This document shows, piece after piece, positions 27,035 to 37,994 of a stretch of 64,000 nt of DNA. How positions within the stretch are numbered: position 1 is the first letter of the stretch; the number at the start of each line of letters is the position of its first letter. Both the position numbers and the translations under genes were made by a program. Source of the DNA: Candidatus Peribacteria bacterium (GTDB lineage Bacteria; Patescibacteriota; Gracilibacteria; UBA1369; UBA12463); NCBI GenBank assembly GCA_943355055.1, contig CALREA010000004.1, positions 1-64,000 on the forward strand, given 5' to 3'. A model generated the notes under the pieces. That model was not told the DNA's origin and searched no databases. It saw only the letters and a program-made list of their open reading frames with translations.

Positions 27035-28200
27035 AATTCTCCACAAAAGTACAAATTCCACCATCTGCAACCGTCACTATTAACTCAATAGCACAGCAAA
27101 AAAAGCTGGCAGGAGAGCGCATATTCAACCTCAGTGCTGGCGAACCCATGATGAACACGGCGCAATATTTAGAAAAAGCAGTCCAAGACGCCATGCAAAA
27201 TGGCCGAACGCTCTACCCGCCCGTCGCGGGACTTCTCGAACTTCGAGAAAAAGCTGCACAATGGATGAACTCCAACTGCAAAACAAACTACACCGCAAAA
27301 AATACGCTCATCACCTGTGGCGGTAAATTCGGCATATATCTGTCACTTCAAGCACTTCTCAATGACGACGATGAAGTGATTATTATCTCTCCATACTGGG
27401 TATCCTACCCATCCATGGTCAGTCTCTTCGGCGGAAAACCGATTATCATCCAAACCCAAGAAAGCAATCAGTGGAAAGTAAAACCTGAGGATATTCAACA
27501 AGCCTGCACCGAAAAAACAAAGATGCTCATTCTCAACAACGCCTCGAATCCTACCGGTACACTCTATACAAAAGAAGAATTGATGTTGATACTCAAGGTA
27601 GCAAAAGAAAAAAACATCATCATTCTTTCCGATGAAGTTTACAGTGGGCTCACCTACGACGAAAGAACCTACACATCCTGCGCCTCACTCGAAAAAGACA
27701 ATAACAATCTCATTGTTATCCAAAGTTGTTCGAAAAACTTCGGCATGACCGGCTGGCGCGTTGGATTTGTATTTGGATCAGAAAGTCTCATAAAAATGCT
27801 CACAAAAATCCAAGGACAAAGCATCACCGGAACAAGTATTATAAGCCAATATGCCGCTATAGCCGCCATCGAACAGTCAGAAAAAATCACCAATGAAATT
27901 CGCAAAGAAATGCAGTCACGCCGCAACGTATTCACCTCAGCCTTCAATAAATTATTCCGCACAAATATTCCAAACCCACATTCATCACTCTACCATTTCA
28001 TCCCCCTCACCGCATTCGGAATAAAAAATAACGATGACGTTACATTCTGCGAACAAGTATTAGCAAATGCCAACATCGCGCTTGTACCAGGATCCGCATT
28101 TGGCTGCGCAGGATACATAAGAACTTCCTTCGGTGCAAATAAAAATGAATTAATAGATAGTATCGAAGCACTCGCCTCTCATCTCGGGTTTTCAGCTTAG
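27031..28200 (+). CDS. Class I aminotransferase (aspartate/aromatic type)
   Basis: NASNPTGTLYTKEEL, SDEVYSGLTYD, SCSKNFGMTGWRVGF. Confidence 0.93.
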   Translation: MKFSTKVQIPPSATVTINSIAQQKKLAGERIFNLSAGEPMMNTAQYLEKAVQDAMQNGRTLYPPVAGLLELREKAAQWMNSNCKTNYTAKNTLITCGGKFGIYLSLQALLNDDDEVIIISPYWVSYPSMVSLFGGKPIIIQTQESNQWKVKPEDIQQACTEKTKMLILNNASNPTGTLYTKEELMLILKVAKEKNIIILSDEVYSGLTYDERTYTSCASLEKDNNNLIVIQSCSKNFGMTGWRVGFVFGSESLIKMLTKIQGQSITGTSIISQYAAIAAIEQSEKITNEIRKEMQSRRNVFTSAFNKLFRTNIPNPHSSLYHFIPLTAFGIKNNDDVTFCEQVLANANIALVPGSAFGCAGYIRTSFGANKNELIDSIEALASHLGFSA

Positions 28201-28278
28201 ACAAGCCAAAATTGAATTTACATATTTTCATAAATATGTCGCAGCAGCACCTTTTTGGCACAAACTACACAAATTCTC

Positions 28279-28306
28279 TTGCAAAAGATTTTTGCAAAAT
28301 TATAAT
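28279..28306 (+). promoter_or_regulatory. Promoter upstream of HU gene
   Basis: TTGCAA (28279-28284), 16-bp spacer, TATAAT (28301-28306); 5' UTR about 85 nt. Confidence 0.55.
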
Positions 28307-28396
28307 GCTGGTGAATTAAGCGATGTGTACGGTGTTTTAAACACTCTATATATCTCAACATTCAAAAATATTATTTCTTTTTAACCCAATCATCCT

Positions 28397-28672
28397 ATGA
28401 CAAAACAGGATTTGGTAAACTCCGCTTCTAACGTCGCAAGCGTTACGAAGAAAGCAGCTGCAGAGGTTCTCGATGCAGTTCTCGCTCACATCACTAAGTC
28501 ACTCAAACGTGGCGAAAGTGTAACGATCACAGGTTTTGGAACATTCCGTGTTTCAAAGAGACAGGCACGAACAGGCGTAAACCCACGCAACCCAACACAG
28601 AAGATCAAGATCCCAGCCATGAAGCTTCCAGCTTTCAAGGCCGGCAAATCTCTTAAGGATGCAGTTCGGTAA
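28397..28672 (+). CDS. HU family DNA-binding protein
   Basis: GESVTITGFGTFRVSKRQARTGVNPRNPTQKIKIPAMKLPAFKAGKSLKDAV. Confidence 0.95.
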   Translation: MTKQDLVNSASNVASVTKKAAAEVLDAVLAHITKSLKRGESVTITGFGTFRVSKRQARTGVNPRNPTQKIKIPAMKLPAFKAGKSLKDAVR

Positions 28673-28761
28673 TTTTTTCTCACGGAAAAATTTGCTCCCG
28701 TTCCCGTTTGCGATTTCACTTTTGATTTCGCACTCAGGATTCGGATAACGCAACACTTCAA

Positions 28762-28790
28762 ACCCGCCCCTCTAAAGGGCGGGTTTTTTG
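28762..28790 (+). terminator. Intrinsic terminator after HU
   Basis: AACCCGCCC-ctctaaa-GGGCGGGTTTTTT. Confidence 0.9.
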
Positions 28791-28821
28791 TAGCATCCAA
28801 GAAAAGAAACAAATAAATAAA

Positions 28822-29121
28822 ATGCCATTTAGCAAAATACCAAACGTAGAATTACAATTCTACGGAAGCCTACCAGTCTTAATTCCAGTCACGGTCATGT
28901 TATTTATAAGCATTCAGCCAATACTTGCGTTAATCGTCATACCGATTTACGCATACGCATGGATCACATGGGAAAAACTTAAACCCGTCAACGCAACCAT
29001 AAATCAAGAAAATACAATCGAATTAAAAAAATCATACGAAAGAAGCTTATTCCAAGTATTCATTATTGTGGCAATATTCATGTATGCAATTACAGCCTGG
29101 ATGGAGCCAATACACTTTTAA
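28822..29121 (+). CDS. Small membrane protein, hypothetical
   Basis: 99-aa ORF with hydrophobic segments. Confidence 0.5.
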   Translation: MPFSKIPNVELQFYGSLPVLIPVTVMLFISIQPILALIVIPIYAYAWITWEKLKPVNATINQENTIELKKSYERSLFQVFIIVAIFMYAITAWMEPIHF

Positions 29122-29338
29122 GCACCCTTCAAGGGTATAATCCAAAAAAGCTTGCCACCCCTGCCAACGTGGATTAATAATATAGACGCTGGCCATGGCC
29201 CAACCCTAAACAGCACTATATCCATTTTGCTGTCTTTTTGCTGTACATTTGAACAGTGCTCCACAAAAACACCCCTAACACATGACAGCCGACTAGAAAG
29301 AAGCTAAAATAGGACAGATATAAAAACATAATGAGCTT

Positions 29339-29614
29339 ATGCTAAGTACATTAAAATACATAATACTCCTTACGATACTCGCAGTAGCCGAGCTGGCAGG
29401 AATACTATATATAAAACAAGAAGTAACAGCCCCCGGCGTTCTATGGATAACATTAATAGGCATTTTGTTAATCATTACGGTAAAAAATCTAATAGGAGAA
29501 GCAAGAAAAAAATCACCTGAACACAAAACAACATATACACTCATCCCGATATGCATAGCGGGGATACTGATATTCCTTATACTGGTACGCTTATTTTTCG
29601 GCAATATTCGATAA
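29339..29614 (+). CDS. Small membrane protein, hypothetical
   Basis: 91-aa ORF with three hydrophobic segments. Confidence 0.5.
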   Translation: MLSTLKYIILLTILAVAELAGILYIKQEVTAPGVLWITLIGILLIITVKNLIGEARKKSPEHKTTYTLIPICIAGILIFLILVRLFFGNIR

Positions 29615-29634
29615 AAGTCATTAAAAAATACCCC

Positions 29635-29745
29635 ATGAAAAATTCTACAAATAAGCGCAAAGATCACATGCTAGGGATATACTTTGGAACACTGTATCTG
29701 GCGCTAATCGGGCTAAGTTTACACAGCATAACAGATCTTAGTTGA
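29635..29745 (+). CDS. Possible 36-aa membrane peptide
   Basis: MKNSTNKRKDHMLGIYFGTLYLALIGLSLHSITDLS*. Confidence 0.3.
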   Translation: MKNSTNKRKDHMLGIYFGTLYLALIGLSLHSITDLS

Positions 29746-29754
29746 GACGGAACG

Positions 29755-30078
29755 ATGAGCCAAGTGCTGAAAACGGGATTATATCTACTCACAACATGCA
29801 TTCCGTTGCCCTATTTTCTCGGAACTATCATATATCTGAAGATGATTCAAAAAAACCAAGAAGGGCATGAGACAAAAGCATGGTACATTCGCAAAGCATT
29901 TACCCCAACAATATTACCATTAGCCACACTGCTGATACTGCTTTTCGCTGGAATCATGACAGGATCGGGCATCCAATTACTCGGAGTTTTCTTTGCAACA
30001 TTCACATATGGAACATCGTTACTCATCTCAACAATTCTTGGGGGCATAGCGTTTGCGTTTCTTAAGGACGCAAAATAA
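29755..30078 (+). CDS. Small membrane protein, hypothetical
   Basis: 107-aa ORF with hydrophobic segments. Confidence 0.5.
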   Translation: MSQVLKTGLYLLTTCIPLPYFLGTIIYLKMIQKNQEGHETKAWYIRKAFTPTILPLATLLILLFAGIMTGSGIQLLGVFFATFTYGTSLLISTILGGIAFAFLKDAK

Positions 30079-30176
30079 ACGATGAGTAGTGCCAAATATA
30101 TTCTCTATCCATTTTACTGTATTTTTTTCTATATATTTGGATAGCGATACAGATATACGTCCACCCGAACCATCTT

Positions 30177-30512
30177 CTACAAAAACTTCCATGCGCCATC
30201 AGTATATCGCGCAACGTTTGTACCACCAACAGGCATATCATCTTCATAATAAGCAACATGAATTTCTGGAGCTTTGGGTGCAGGAAATCTTCGGTATGCA
30301 TATTCGGTCATTTCACTTTCTAATACGCCAGGAAGCTGAATTTCAAGTTCATAGAGGCCTTTTTCATCTACGACTCTTTTTGTCTCCTTAGGCACAGCGT
30401 CCTTTGCCACCAATAAAGTATTCTTCCCGGTTTCAATTAGTGCCCCGAATATTACATGAACTTCTTCGGGAGTAGGAACATATTCCGAGGTTACTTCAGG
30501 AGAGACTACCAT
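30177..30512 (-). CDS. Hypothetical protein
   Basis: 111-aa ORF with soluble-protein composition. Confidence 0.45.
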   Translation of the reverse strand: MVVSPEVTSEYVPTPEEVHVIFGALIETGKNTLLVAKDAVPKETKRVVDEKGLYELEIQLPGVLESEMTEYAYRRFPAPKAPEIHVAYYEDDMPVGGTNVARYTDGAWKFL

Positions 30513-30668
30513 TGGTTTAATAGGAGGTCATGTCGAGCTTGTGTCGAGCGTCTGATCATCCCCGCCATCTTGTATGATATTTGGCATATGAATTAATAGT
30601 ATGAAATATAGTGCAATTATACCATTATTCTCATAATATTGCAACGTGCGAGGAGCCGTATTTCCCCT

Positions 30669-30697
30669 ATGACATCAAAGCCGAAACGCGCTACAAT
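30669..30697 (+). promoter_or_regulatory. pheS promoter
   Basis: ATGACA (30669-30674), 17-bp spacer, TACAAT (30692-30697), 8 nt to ATG. Confidence 0.6.
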
Positions 30698-30705
30698 GAA
30701 CCAGC

Positions 30706-31749
30706 ATGAAAGACCTAATTCAAAAACTCATTAACGAAGCTGAAAACGAAATCAAAAGCTCGCTAACGCTCGCTTCGCTCGAGGAGCTCAGAATTAAATA
30801 TTTGGGACGCAAAGGGTCGTTTACGAATATAATGCAAAATCTCAAGAGTGTTCGCAGTGAAGAAAAGCCGGCCATCGGACAAGCGCTGAACGCAGCCAAA
30901 AATGAACTTGAGCAGCATCTCACCACGAAACAAAAAACACTCGAAGAAGAAGTTCTCAAGCAGCAACTCTCCGACGACTCCTTCGACACCACGCGCCCAG
31001 GAACACATTACGAAACCGGGCATATTCACCCCCTTTCTCAAGTACAAAAAGAGGTGGAAGAAATTTTCAGCCAGATGGGATTCGCCATTCAGGATGGACC
31101 GGAAATTGAATCAGAATACTACAACTTCGAGGCATTAAACGTGCCAAAAGATCACCCTGCTCGTGACATGCAGGACACGTTCTTCTTGGCAGATAAATCA
31201 CATGATCACCATGGAAGAATGGTTTTGCGCACGCAAACATCACCCGTACAAATCCGAACCATGGAGAAATTTGGCGCGCCACTACGCGTGATCGTTCCGG
31301 GAAGAGTATTCCGCTACGAAGCCACTGACGCCTCACATGACTCGACCTTTTATCAGGTGGAGGGACTCCTCATTGATAAAAACATCTCACTCGCAAATCT
31401 GAAAGGAGTGATGACGGAATTTCTCACAAGACTTTTCAAAAAAGAAACAAAAGTGCGATTCCGACCGGGATATTTTCCCTTCGTAGAACCGGGAATCGAA
31501 CTCGATATGTGGTGCCTCCTCTGTAGCGGCATGGGCTGTCGAGTATGCAAACACACGGGCTGGATGGAGTTCATGGGCGCGGGAATGGTGCACGCCAACG
31601 TTCTAAAAGCCGGCGGCATCGACCCCGAAGTATATCAGGGCTGGGCATTCGGATTCGGACTCACCCGTCTCGTAATGATGAAATATGGCATTGATGATAT
31701 TCGCTTACTGATGGGCGGCGACCTTAGATTCTTAGAACAATTTTCATGA
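30706..31749 (+). CDS. pheS: Phenylalanyl-tRNA synthetase alpha subunit
   Basis: GHIHPLSQVQKEVEEIFSQMGF, GWMEFMGAGMVH, GWAFGFGLTRLVMMKYGIDDIR. Confidence 0.97.
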   Translation: MKDLIQKLINEAENEIKSSLTLASLEELRIKYLGRKGSFTNIMQNLKSVRSEEKPAIGQALNAAKNELEQHLTTKQKTLEEEVLKQQLSDDSFDTTRPGTHYETGHIHPLSQVQKEVEEIFSQMGFAIQDGPEIESEYYNFEALNVPKDHPARDMQDTFFLADKSHDHHGRMVLRTQTSPVQIRTMEKFGAPLRVIVPGRVFRYEATDASHDSTFYQVEGLLIDKNISLANLKGVMTEFLTRLFKKETKVRFRPGYFPFVEPGIELDMWCLLCSGMGCRVCKHTGWMEFMGAGMVHANVLKAGGIDPEVYQGWAFGFGLTRLVMMKYGIDDIRLLMGGDLRFLEQFS

Positions 31750-34241
31750 AAATCTCCCTCAACTGGCTCAAAAAATTCGTAGAAATTCCTGAAAATGTAA
31801 CAGCACAAGAGCTGGCACATCTCTTTACGATTAGAGCAGCAGAGGTGGAAGGAGTGCTCAGTGAGAGCGAGCTGCTGCGCAATATTGTGGTAGGACAAAT
31901 CGCCTCACTCGCTCAACATCCAAACGCCGACAAACTAAGAGTTACCCAAACCAATGTCGGAAAAGAAACATTGCAAATTGTTTGTGGCGCAAAAAATATT
32001 AAAGAAGGTATGTTTGTAGTCGTCGCCTTGCCGGGAAGTCAGGTTCGTTGGCATGGCGAGGGAGACTTAATCACATTAGAAAAAACACAACTTCGCGGCA
32101 TAGATAGCCACGGAATGATATGTGGTGCCGACGAGGTTGGACTACCACCACCATCAAATCCATCCGATGACGTTCCGGATTTGGCAACGTATGAACTCAC
32201 AAAAGACTACGTATTTGGACAAGATGAAAAATCCATAAAACCAGGAACGCCGTTGGCGTTCGTGCTCAATAAAAATGATGTCATTCTCGAAATTGATAAC
32301 AAATCCCTCACACATCGACCGGATCTCTGGGGACACTATGGCATCGCCCGTGAAATGGCCGCCATCTATAATGCAAAACTAAAACCATACGAAAAAGCGG
32401 TTCCATTAGCCAAAGAAAAGGATATTCCAACTACAAAATCCCCTCTCGCAATTACGATTGTCGACAAGGAAATCTGTCCTCGATTCACCTCATGTATTAT
32501 TAAAAACATAAAAGTAAAAGAATCTCCGGAATGGTTGAAACAGGATTTAATAAAAGTCGGAGTACGTCCCGTAAATAACATTGTCGACATCACCAATCAC
32601 ATCATGCTCGGGCTCGGGCAGCCGATGCATGCCTATGATAGAAAGATGGTAGAAACCGATACGCTCGAAGTAAGATATGCCAAAAAGGGGGAGTTCATCG
32701 AGACTATTGACCATAAACATCATGACCTTTCAGAAGAAGATCCGATTATTACGAATGGGAAACACGTGCTCACCATTGCGGGAGTCATGGGTGGGGCCTA
32801 TTCGGAAATATCCGAACACACGACGGAAATTATTCTCGAGAGTGCCAACTGGCAACCGGCTATCGTCAGAAAAGCATCGCAACGCAACGGCCTACGAACC
32901 GAAGCCGTGCAACGTTTCGAAAAATCCATCGATTCGGAGATGGCCATCACAGGACTCCTCCGGGCAATCGCACTGATCAAAAAGCTCTGCCCAAAGGCCG
33001 AAATGGAGGGTGGACTGATCGACGACTACTCGGAAAAAGTAGCAACCAAGGTGATCATAATTCGACCAGAGCGCATTCAGCAAAAGATTGGAGCGATCGT
33101 GACGACCAATGAGATGAAAGATATTCTCAAGCGCCTCGGTTTCGGTGTAGCCTCAGCTCCAAACAAATCGCTCTCAATTACCGTTCCTTCCTGGCGCGCG
33201 ACCAAAGACATCGCCACGGAAGACGACATCGTCGAAGAGGTCGCGCGCATGCACGGCTACGAAAACATCCCATCACCCCTCCCGACCCTTCCCACCAGAC
33301 TCCCCGAAGAAAATATTCTTCGCAAACTCGAGCACAAATCTCGCTTCATTCTCTCAGGCCTGCTCAACATGAGCGAGGTCTACAACTACTCTTTCTACGG
33401 CGCCTCCGATCTAAAAAACGCCCTCCTTCCAGAGGAGCTTCATCTCAAGCCTCAAAACTTCCTCTCCACCGACCAAACACACCTGCGGATATCACTCGTT
33501 CCAAATCTTCTCAAAAATATTCACGATAATCTTCGCTTCAAAAAGAGCTTTAACATCTACGAAATCGGCCACACCTATACCGAAGAACATGAGTTCTTTC
33601 CGCGCGAAGACGTCTGGATCACGGGTGCAATCGTCAGCGACAACACCAAATCAAACACGAACCAAACAACTCAAAATCCTCTTCTCGACGCAAAAGGCAT
33701 CGTCGAAACCTATATGCAAAATATCGTCGCGCCCACCCAAGACTGGAAAAAAGACGGCCTAACCATGCAACTTTCTCACCCACACCGATCCATCACATTA
33801 CTTTCCCCCTCAGAAGAAGTTTTAGCCCGCACCTACGAACTCAATCCCATCGTAGCCAAAAACTTCGACCTCTCTGGACAGCAAACTATAGCCATTTTCG
33901 AGATAAATCTCTCCAAGCTTTCTCGAGAAAAACTCTTCGAAAGAAAATACCGACCAATCCCTCGCCACCCTGGTATCGAGTTCGATCTCGCGATCCTCAT
34001 CGACAAGAAAACCGCATCCATTCAACTCAAACAGGCCATCGAGAACGCCATGCCCGAACTCATCCAGTCGGCAACCCTCTTCGACCAGTACGAAGGTCCG
34101 AACGTCGACCCCACCAAAAAATCCCTCGCCTACCGCATCCTCCTCCAATCCCCCGACCGTACCCTCACCGACGATGACCTCACAAAGGCACAAAAAGCCA
34201 TCATGGAAAACATCACCGCCATCGGTGGAACCATTCGTTAA
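31746..34241 (+). CDS. pheT: Phenylalanyl-tRNA synthetase beta subunit
   Basis: MKISLNWLKKFVEIPENVT, EMAB domain, FDX-ACB C-terminus. Confidence 0.97.
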   Translation: MKISLNWLKKFVEIPENVTAQELAHLFTIRAAEVEGVLSESELLRNIVVGQIASLAQHPNADKLRVTQTNVGKETLQIVCGAKNIKEGMFVVVALPGSQVRWHGEGDLITLEKTQLRGIDSHGMICGADEVGLPPPSNPSDDVPDLATYELTKDYVFGQDEKSIKPGTPLAFVLNKNDVILEIDNKSLTHRPDLWGHYGIAREMAAIYNAKLKPYEKAVPLAKEKDIPTTKSPLAITIVDKEICPRFTSCIIKNIKVKESPEWLKQDLIKVGVRPVNNIVDITNHIMLGLGQPMHAYDRKMVETDTLEVRYAKKGEFIETIDHKHHDLSEEDPIITNGKHVLTIAGVMGGAYSEISEHTTEIILESANWQPAIVRKASQRNGLRTEAVQRFEKSIDSEMAITGLLRAIALIKKLCPKAEMEGGLIDDYSEKVATKVIIIRPERIQQKIGAIVTTNEMKDILKRLGFGVASAPNKSLSITVPSWRATKDIATEDDIVEEVARMHGYENIPSPLPTLPTRLPEENILRKLEHKSRFILSGLLNMSEVYNYSFYGASDLKNALLPEELHLKPQNFLSTDQTHLRISLVPNLLKNIHDNLRFKKSFNIYEIGHTYTEEHEFFPREDVWITGAIVSDNTKSNTNQTTQNPLLDAKGIVETYMQNIVAPTQDWKKDGLTMQLSHPHRSITLLSPSEEVLARTYELNPIVAKNFDLSGQQTIAIFEINLSKLSREKLFERKYRPIPRHPGIEFDLAILIDKKTASIQLKQAIENAMPELIQSATLFDQYEGPNVDPTKKSLAYRILLQSPDRTLTDDDLTKAQKAIMENITAIGGTIR

Positions 34242-34389
34242 ACATAAACAACTTTCGTACGTACGCAGCCCGCACCAATCCACGGCGCACTCATCCGCCA
34301 CCTCCGCAGCTCACCCTCGACAAAGCTGACGCCTCAAGGTACAATCTGACAGGTAATCAAGCGCGACATCGCGCGGTATTCAACCTCGC

Positions 34390-37335
34390 ATGGACCTCCA
34401 CAAAAAAATTCACGACCGATACGAAAGCGTCATAGAAAAACGAGGAAGTGACGCGTACAAAACACACGAAAGCCCATGGCAACGATCCAAGCAACCTTGG
34501 AGCATCAAACGAGTGATAGCATGGTTCTTCACTCTCATCGTTGCCACTACAGCAACAGGCATTTTTTTCGTGTTTGCAGCCATAGCCGTGCTTTCCATAG
34601 GACTCCCGTCTATTGACAATATCAGTGCGCAGGCCGCGCAAGCGACAGAAATTTACGATCGCAACGGAACACTCCTCTATACCATTTCCGGAGAAGAAAA
34701 TAGAAAATATGTTCCGTATGATCAGATAAACCAAAATCTCATCAACGCCACCATTGCAGTAGAAGATGATCAGTTCTGGGAACACAAAGGCTTTGATATG
34801 ACGGGTATCGCCGCTGCGGGATTATATGAAGTCCTCGGCATAGGCAAGAAGCGAGGAGGCTCAACCATTACACAACAGTACGTAAAAAATGCCTTTCTCA
34901 CGTCAGAAAGAAGTGTCACCCGCAAACTTCGTGAACTGATCATGGCCATCCGCCTGGAACAAAAATATGACAAGAAAAAAATCCTCGAGCTCTACCTGAA
35001 TCAAATCCCCTACGGCAACAACGCCTATGGTATTCAACGCGCGGCGGAAATTTATTTTGGTAAAAATGCCATCGATCTCAACCTGGCAGAGAGCGCAATT
35101 CTCGCAGGAATTCCGCAGGCACCAAGTTATTACAACCCCTACAGTACACATCGTGACAGCATTATTACGAAAACATTTTCACCTGACGAACTCCAGTCCA
35201 GGCAGCTCAAATCAGCGGAAGATATTAACAAAAACGAATACGTCTACGGACTACTCGGAAAAATGAATACGATAGACGAGCAACACAAAATCTATATGCC
35301 GGGCCGCGCCGATGTCGTCCTCAAACGCATGCTCGAACTGGGATACATCAAGCAACCACAAAAAGAAGAAGCATGGCAAGGCACGCAGGTAATCGCCTTT
35401 CTTCCATTTAAATATTCCATCAAAGCACCTCACTTCATCTTCTATGTACGCGATATTCTTGAACAAAAATATGGCAAAGAAATTCTCGAGCGCGGCGGTC
35501 TAAAAGTCTACACCACTCTCGACTGGACACTGCAGCAAGTAGCGGAAAATGCCATCTCAAGTCGCGCCGAATCCAACGAAAAAAACTACAAAGCCACCAA
35601 CGCTGCCGCTCTCTTTGCCGATCCAAAAACAGGACAAATTCTCACCATGGTCGGCTCACGTGATTATTTCAACAAAGACATCGACGGAAACGTAAACGTC
35701 ACTACCCGCACGCGTCAACCGGGATCAACATTCAAACCGTTTGTCTACGCTCAAGCCTTCTTACGACGCTACACGCCAGCCACAATCCTCTACGATACTC
35801 CAACGAAAATAGGTCCGGACACACCACAAAACTACGAAGGAACATTCCAGGGACCCATGTCGATGCGCCGCGCGCTTGGTCAGTCTCGCAATATTCCAGC
35901 GATCAAAACCTACTTCCTCGGAGGGGAGCAGGGAGCCATTATCGACCTTGCAGAAAAAATGGGAATTACCACGCTCAACAGAGAACACGACTACGGCTAT
36001 CCTCTCGCCATCGGTGCCGCCGAAGTGAAAATGATTGATATGATTACCGCCTTCGGAACGTTTGCCAATATGGGCAAGCGACCCGAGCTAACAGCGATTC
36101 TCAAAGTTGAAGACCACAACAGCAACGTCATCGACGAGTGGAATCCGGACACCGTAAAAGACTGGCAGGAAGCCCTTGATCCCGAAGTCTCTTATCTCAT
36201 CGACAGCATTCTTTCCGACACAGCCATCAAATTAAGCCAAAACCTCACCATCCCCAATCACACGGTAGCCACCAAAACCGGCACATCCACCAATAAATCA
36301 AAATCAAAAGGAACGGCCTATCCCATGGATCTCTGGGTAATCGGTTTCACCCCGAGCATTGTCGGATCGGTCTGGGTTGGCAATAATCGTGGTGATCCAC
36401 TTGGAGGAAACGCCGACGGCTCGAATGTGTCGGCGCCAATCTGGAAAGAAATTATGACGGCATATCTAAAAGACAAACCAGACGAACCATTTCCACGTCC
36501 CGATGGCATCAAAGAAATAACCGTCTCATCAGCAACAGGACTTCTTCCGAACGAAAACACACCGGAAGAAAATCTTCGCACGGAAATTTTCGCCAGTTTC
36601 GCCATTCCGACCGAGATAGAAAAGGCCTTTTCTAGGGCAAAAGTAGACAAGCGCAACGATCTCCTCGCGAACGAATTCTGCCCTCCTGAAATGGTTGATG
36701 AACGCACCTTCCAATCCCACAGCGACCCAATTGACAAAAAAGAATGGCAAGACGGAATCAACCAATACTACGGTAATATGCAAAAAAAATCTGCTGACAA
36801 ATCCGATACCACCTCGGACATTAAAACCATCGAATCGGTGATGAATTCTGCAGGATCGCCCCCTAGGGAAATCTCACCTCTCTGTACCTCGGAATCTCAA
36901 GCCCAGGCGCCAACCGTGAGCATTACCTCCCCAGGTTCTTTCTATATCGCTCAATCCAACACCATTGATGTCGCCATCACCTATACTGCTCCCGCTGGCG
37001 TTCAAGATGTCACGTACATTTTCGACAAACTCCCTCGAGCCGTAAAAAATTCCAAACCGTTCGACACCGCAACCATCAAAATTCCTAAATATGCCAAACC
37101 CGGATCAACATACGATCTCAAAGTAAAAATCACCGACAAAAATCAGTACAGTGGATTCGCTACCATTCAGGTAAAAATCGCCGACCCGTCCAATCCCACA
37201 GACTTCGCTCCAAGCATTATCGAATCAAGTAACTCAATCGGAACTTGGCCGATTCCTCCAACTCCAAAAACGCCCATGATCCCCTCCAGCCCAGCCGATC
37301 TCCCCCTTTTCCTGCCAATCAAAACAGAGCCATAA
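34390..37335 (+). CDS. Penicillin-binding protein 1A (bifunctional)
   Basis: VEDDQFWEHKGFD, GGSTITQQYVKN, RQPGSTFKPFVYAQA, KTGTSTNKS. Confidence 0.95.
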   Translation: MDLHKKIHDRYESVIEKRGSDAYKTHESPWQRSKQPWSIKRVIAWFFTLIVATTATGIFFVFAAIAVLSIGLPSIDNISAQAAQATEIYDRNGTLLYTISGEENRKYVPYDQINQNLINATIAVEDDQFWEHKGFDMTGIAAAGLYEVLGIGKKRGGSTITQQYVKNAFLTSERSVTRKLRELIMAIRLEQKYDKKKILELYLNQIPYGNNAYGIQRAAEIYFGKNAIDLNLAESAILAGIPQAPSYYNPYSTHRDSIITKTFSPDELQSRQLKSAEDINKNEYVYGLLGKMNTIDEQHKIYMPGRADVVLKRMLELGYIKQPQKEEAWQGTQVIAFLPFKYSIKAPHFIFYVRDILEQKYGKEILERGGLKVYTTLDWTLQQVAENAISSRAESNEKNYKATNAAALFADPKTGQILTMVGSRDYFNKDIDGNVNVTTRTRQPGSTFKPFVYAQAFLRRYTPATILYDTPTKIGPDTPQNYEGTFQGPMSMRRALGQSRNIPAIKTYFLGGEQGAIIDLAEKMGITTLNREHDYGYPLAIGAAEVKMIDMITAFGTFANMGKRPELTAILKVEDHNSNVIDEWNPDTVKDWQEALDPEVSYLIDSILSDTAIKLSQNLTIPNHTVATKTGTSTNKSKSKGTAYPMDLWVIGFTPSIVGSVWVGNNRGDPLGGNADGSNVSAPIWKEIMTAYLKDKPDEPFPRPDGIKEITVSSATGLLPNENTPEENLRTEIFASFAIPTEIEKAFSRAKVDKRNDLLANEFCPPEMVDERTFQSHSDPIDKKEWQDGINQYYGNMQKKSADKSDTTSDIKTIESVMNSAGSPPREISPLCTSESQAQAPTVSITSPGSFYIAQSNTIDVAITYTAPAGVQDVTYIFDKLPRAVKNSKPFDTATIKIPKYAKPGSTYDLKVKITDKNQYSGFATIQVKIADPSNPTDFAPSIIESSNSIGTWPIPPTPKTPMIPSSPADLPLFLPIKTEP

Positions 37336-37336
37336 A

Positions 37337-37873
37337 TCAGGATTTCAAAATCCTCCCCACCGCATCCAAAAAACTTTCCACCTCGTAAACTTCCGGGTCA
37401 TTTTTCAATTCCTCGCCCAACTCAAACCTTTCATTTTTCAAAAACACCGACCTCACCCCAATATTTTTCCCAAACTCCACGTCCGTCGAACGATCTCCTA
37501 CCATCCATGAATGTTCCGGCTCCATTTCGCAATCCCACATCAAATCTTTTACCAAACCTATCTCCGGCTTACGACACTCGCACCCATCTTCCGGCATATG
37601 CGGACAAATACACACATCAAAAAATCGAATCCCTTGCTCTTCCATTTTTTGAAGTAAAGCATCCTGCACTCGATCAAAATTTTCCCACGGAAACTCCTCA
37701 CTTCCGATTCCATTTTGATTCGTCACCATCACTAATTCATATCCAGCCTCACGTAAGCTGCGCAATCCTTCGAACACGCCGGGCTTGTAAGCTAACTTCG
37801 CCAACGTATCGATTTTCCCATCATCCACCTCCTCTATAAGGGCCCCGTCCCGATCTAAAAAGACTATTTTCAT
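37337..37873 (-). CDS. HAD-superfamily histidinol/heptose-bisphosphate phosphatase-like (GmhB-like)
   Basis: FLDRDGALIEE, VTNQNGIG, CPHMPEDGCECRKPEIGL, VGDRSTDVEFGKNIG. Confidence 0.88.
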   Translation of the reverse strand: MKIVFLDRDGALIEEVDDGKIDTLAKLAYKPGVFEGLRSLREAGYELVMVTNQNGIGSEEFPWENFDRVQDALLQKMEEQGIRFFDVCICPHMPEDGCECRKPEIGLVKDLMWDCEMEPEHSWMVGDRSTDVEFGKNIGVRSVFLKNERFELGEELKNDPEVYEVESFLDAVGRILKS

Positions 37874-37994
37874 AGCCTTATTCTAAGCTGAATTTGACAA
37901 AAGAGGCAAACTTTTTCCATCCAAAGCTAGACAAAGCTAAAGAAAAATGATATAATGGAACCAATCGTAAAAAGTATCTCTTAATTTTCCTCCC

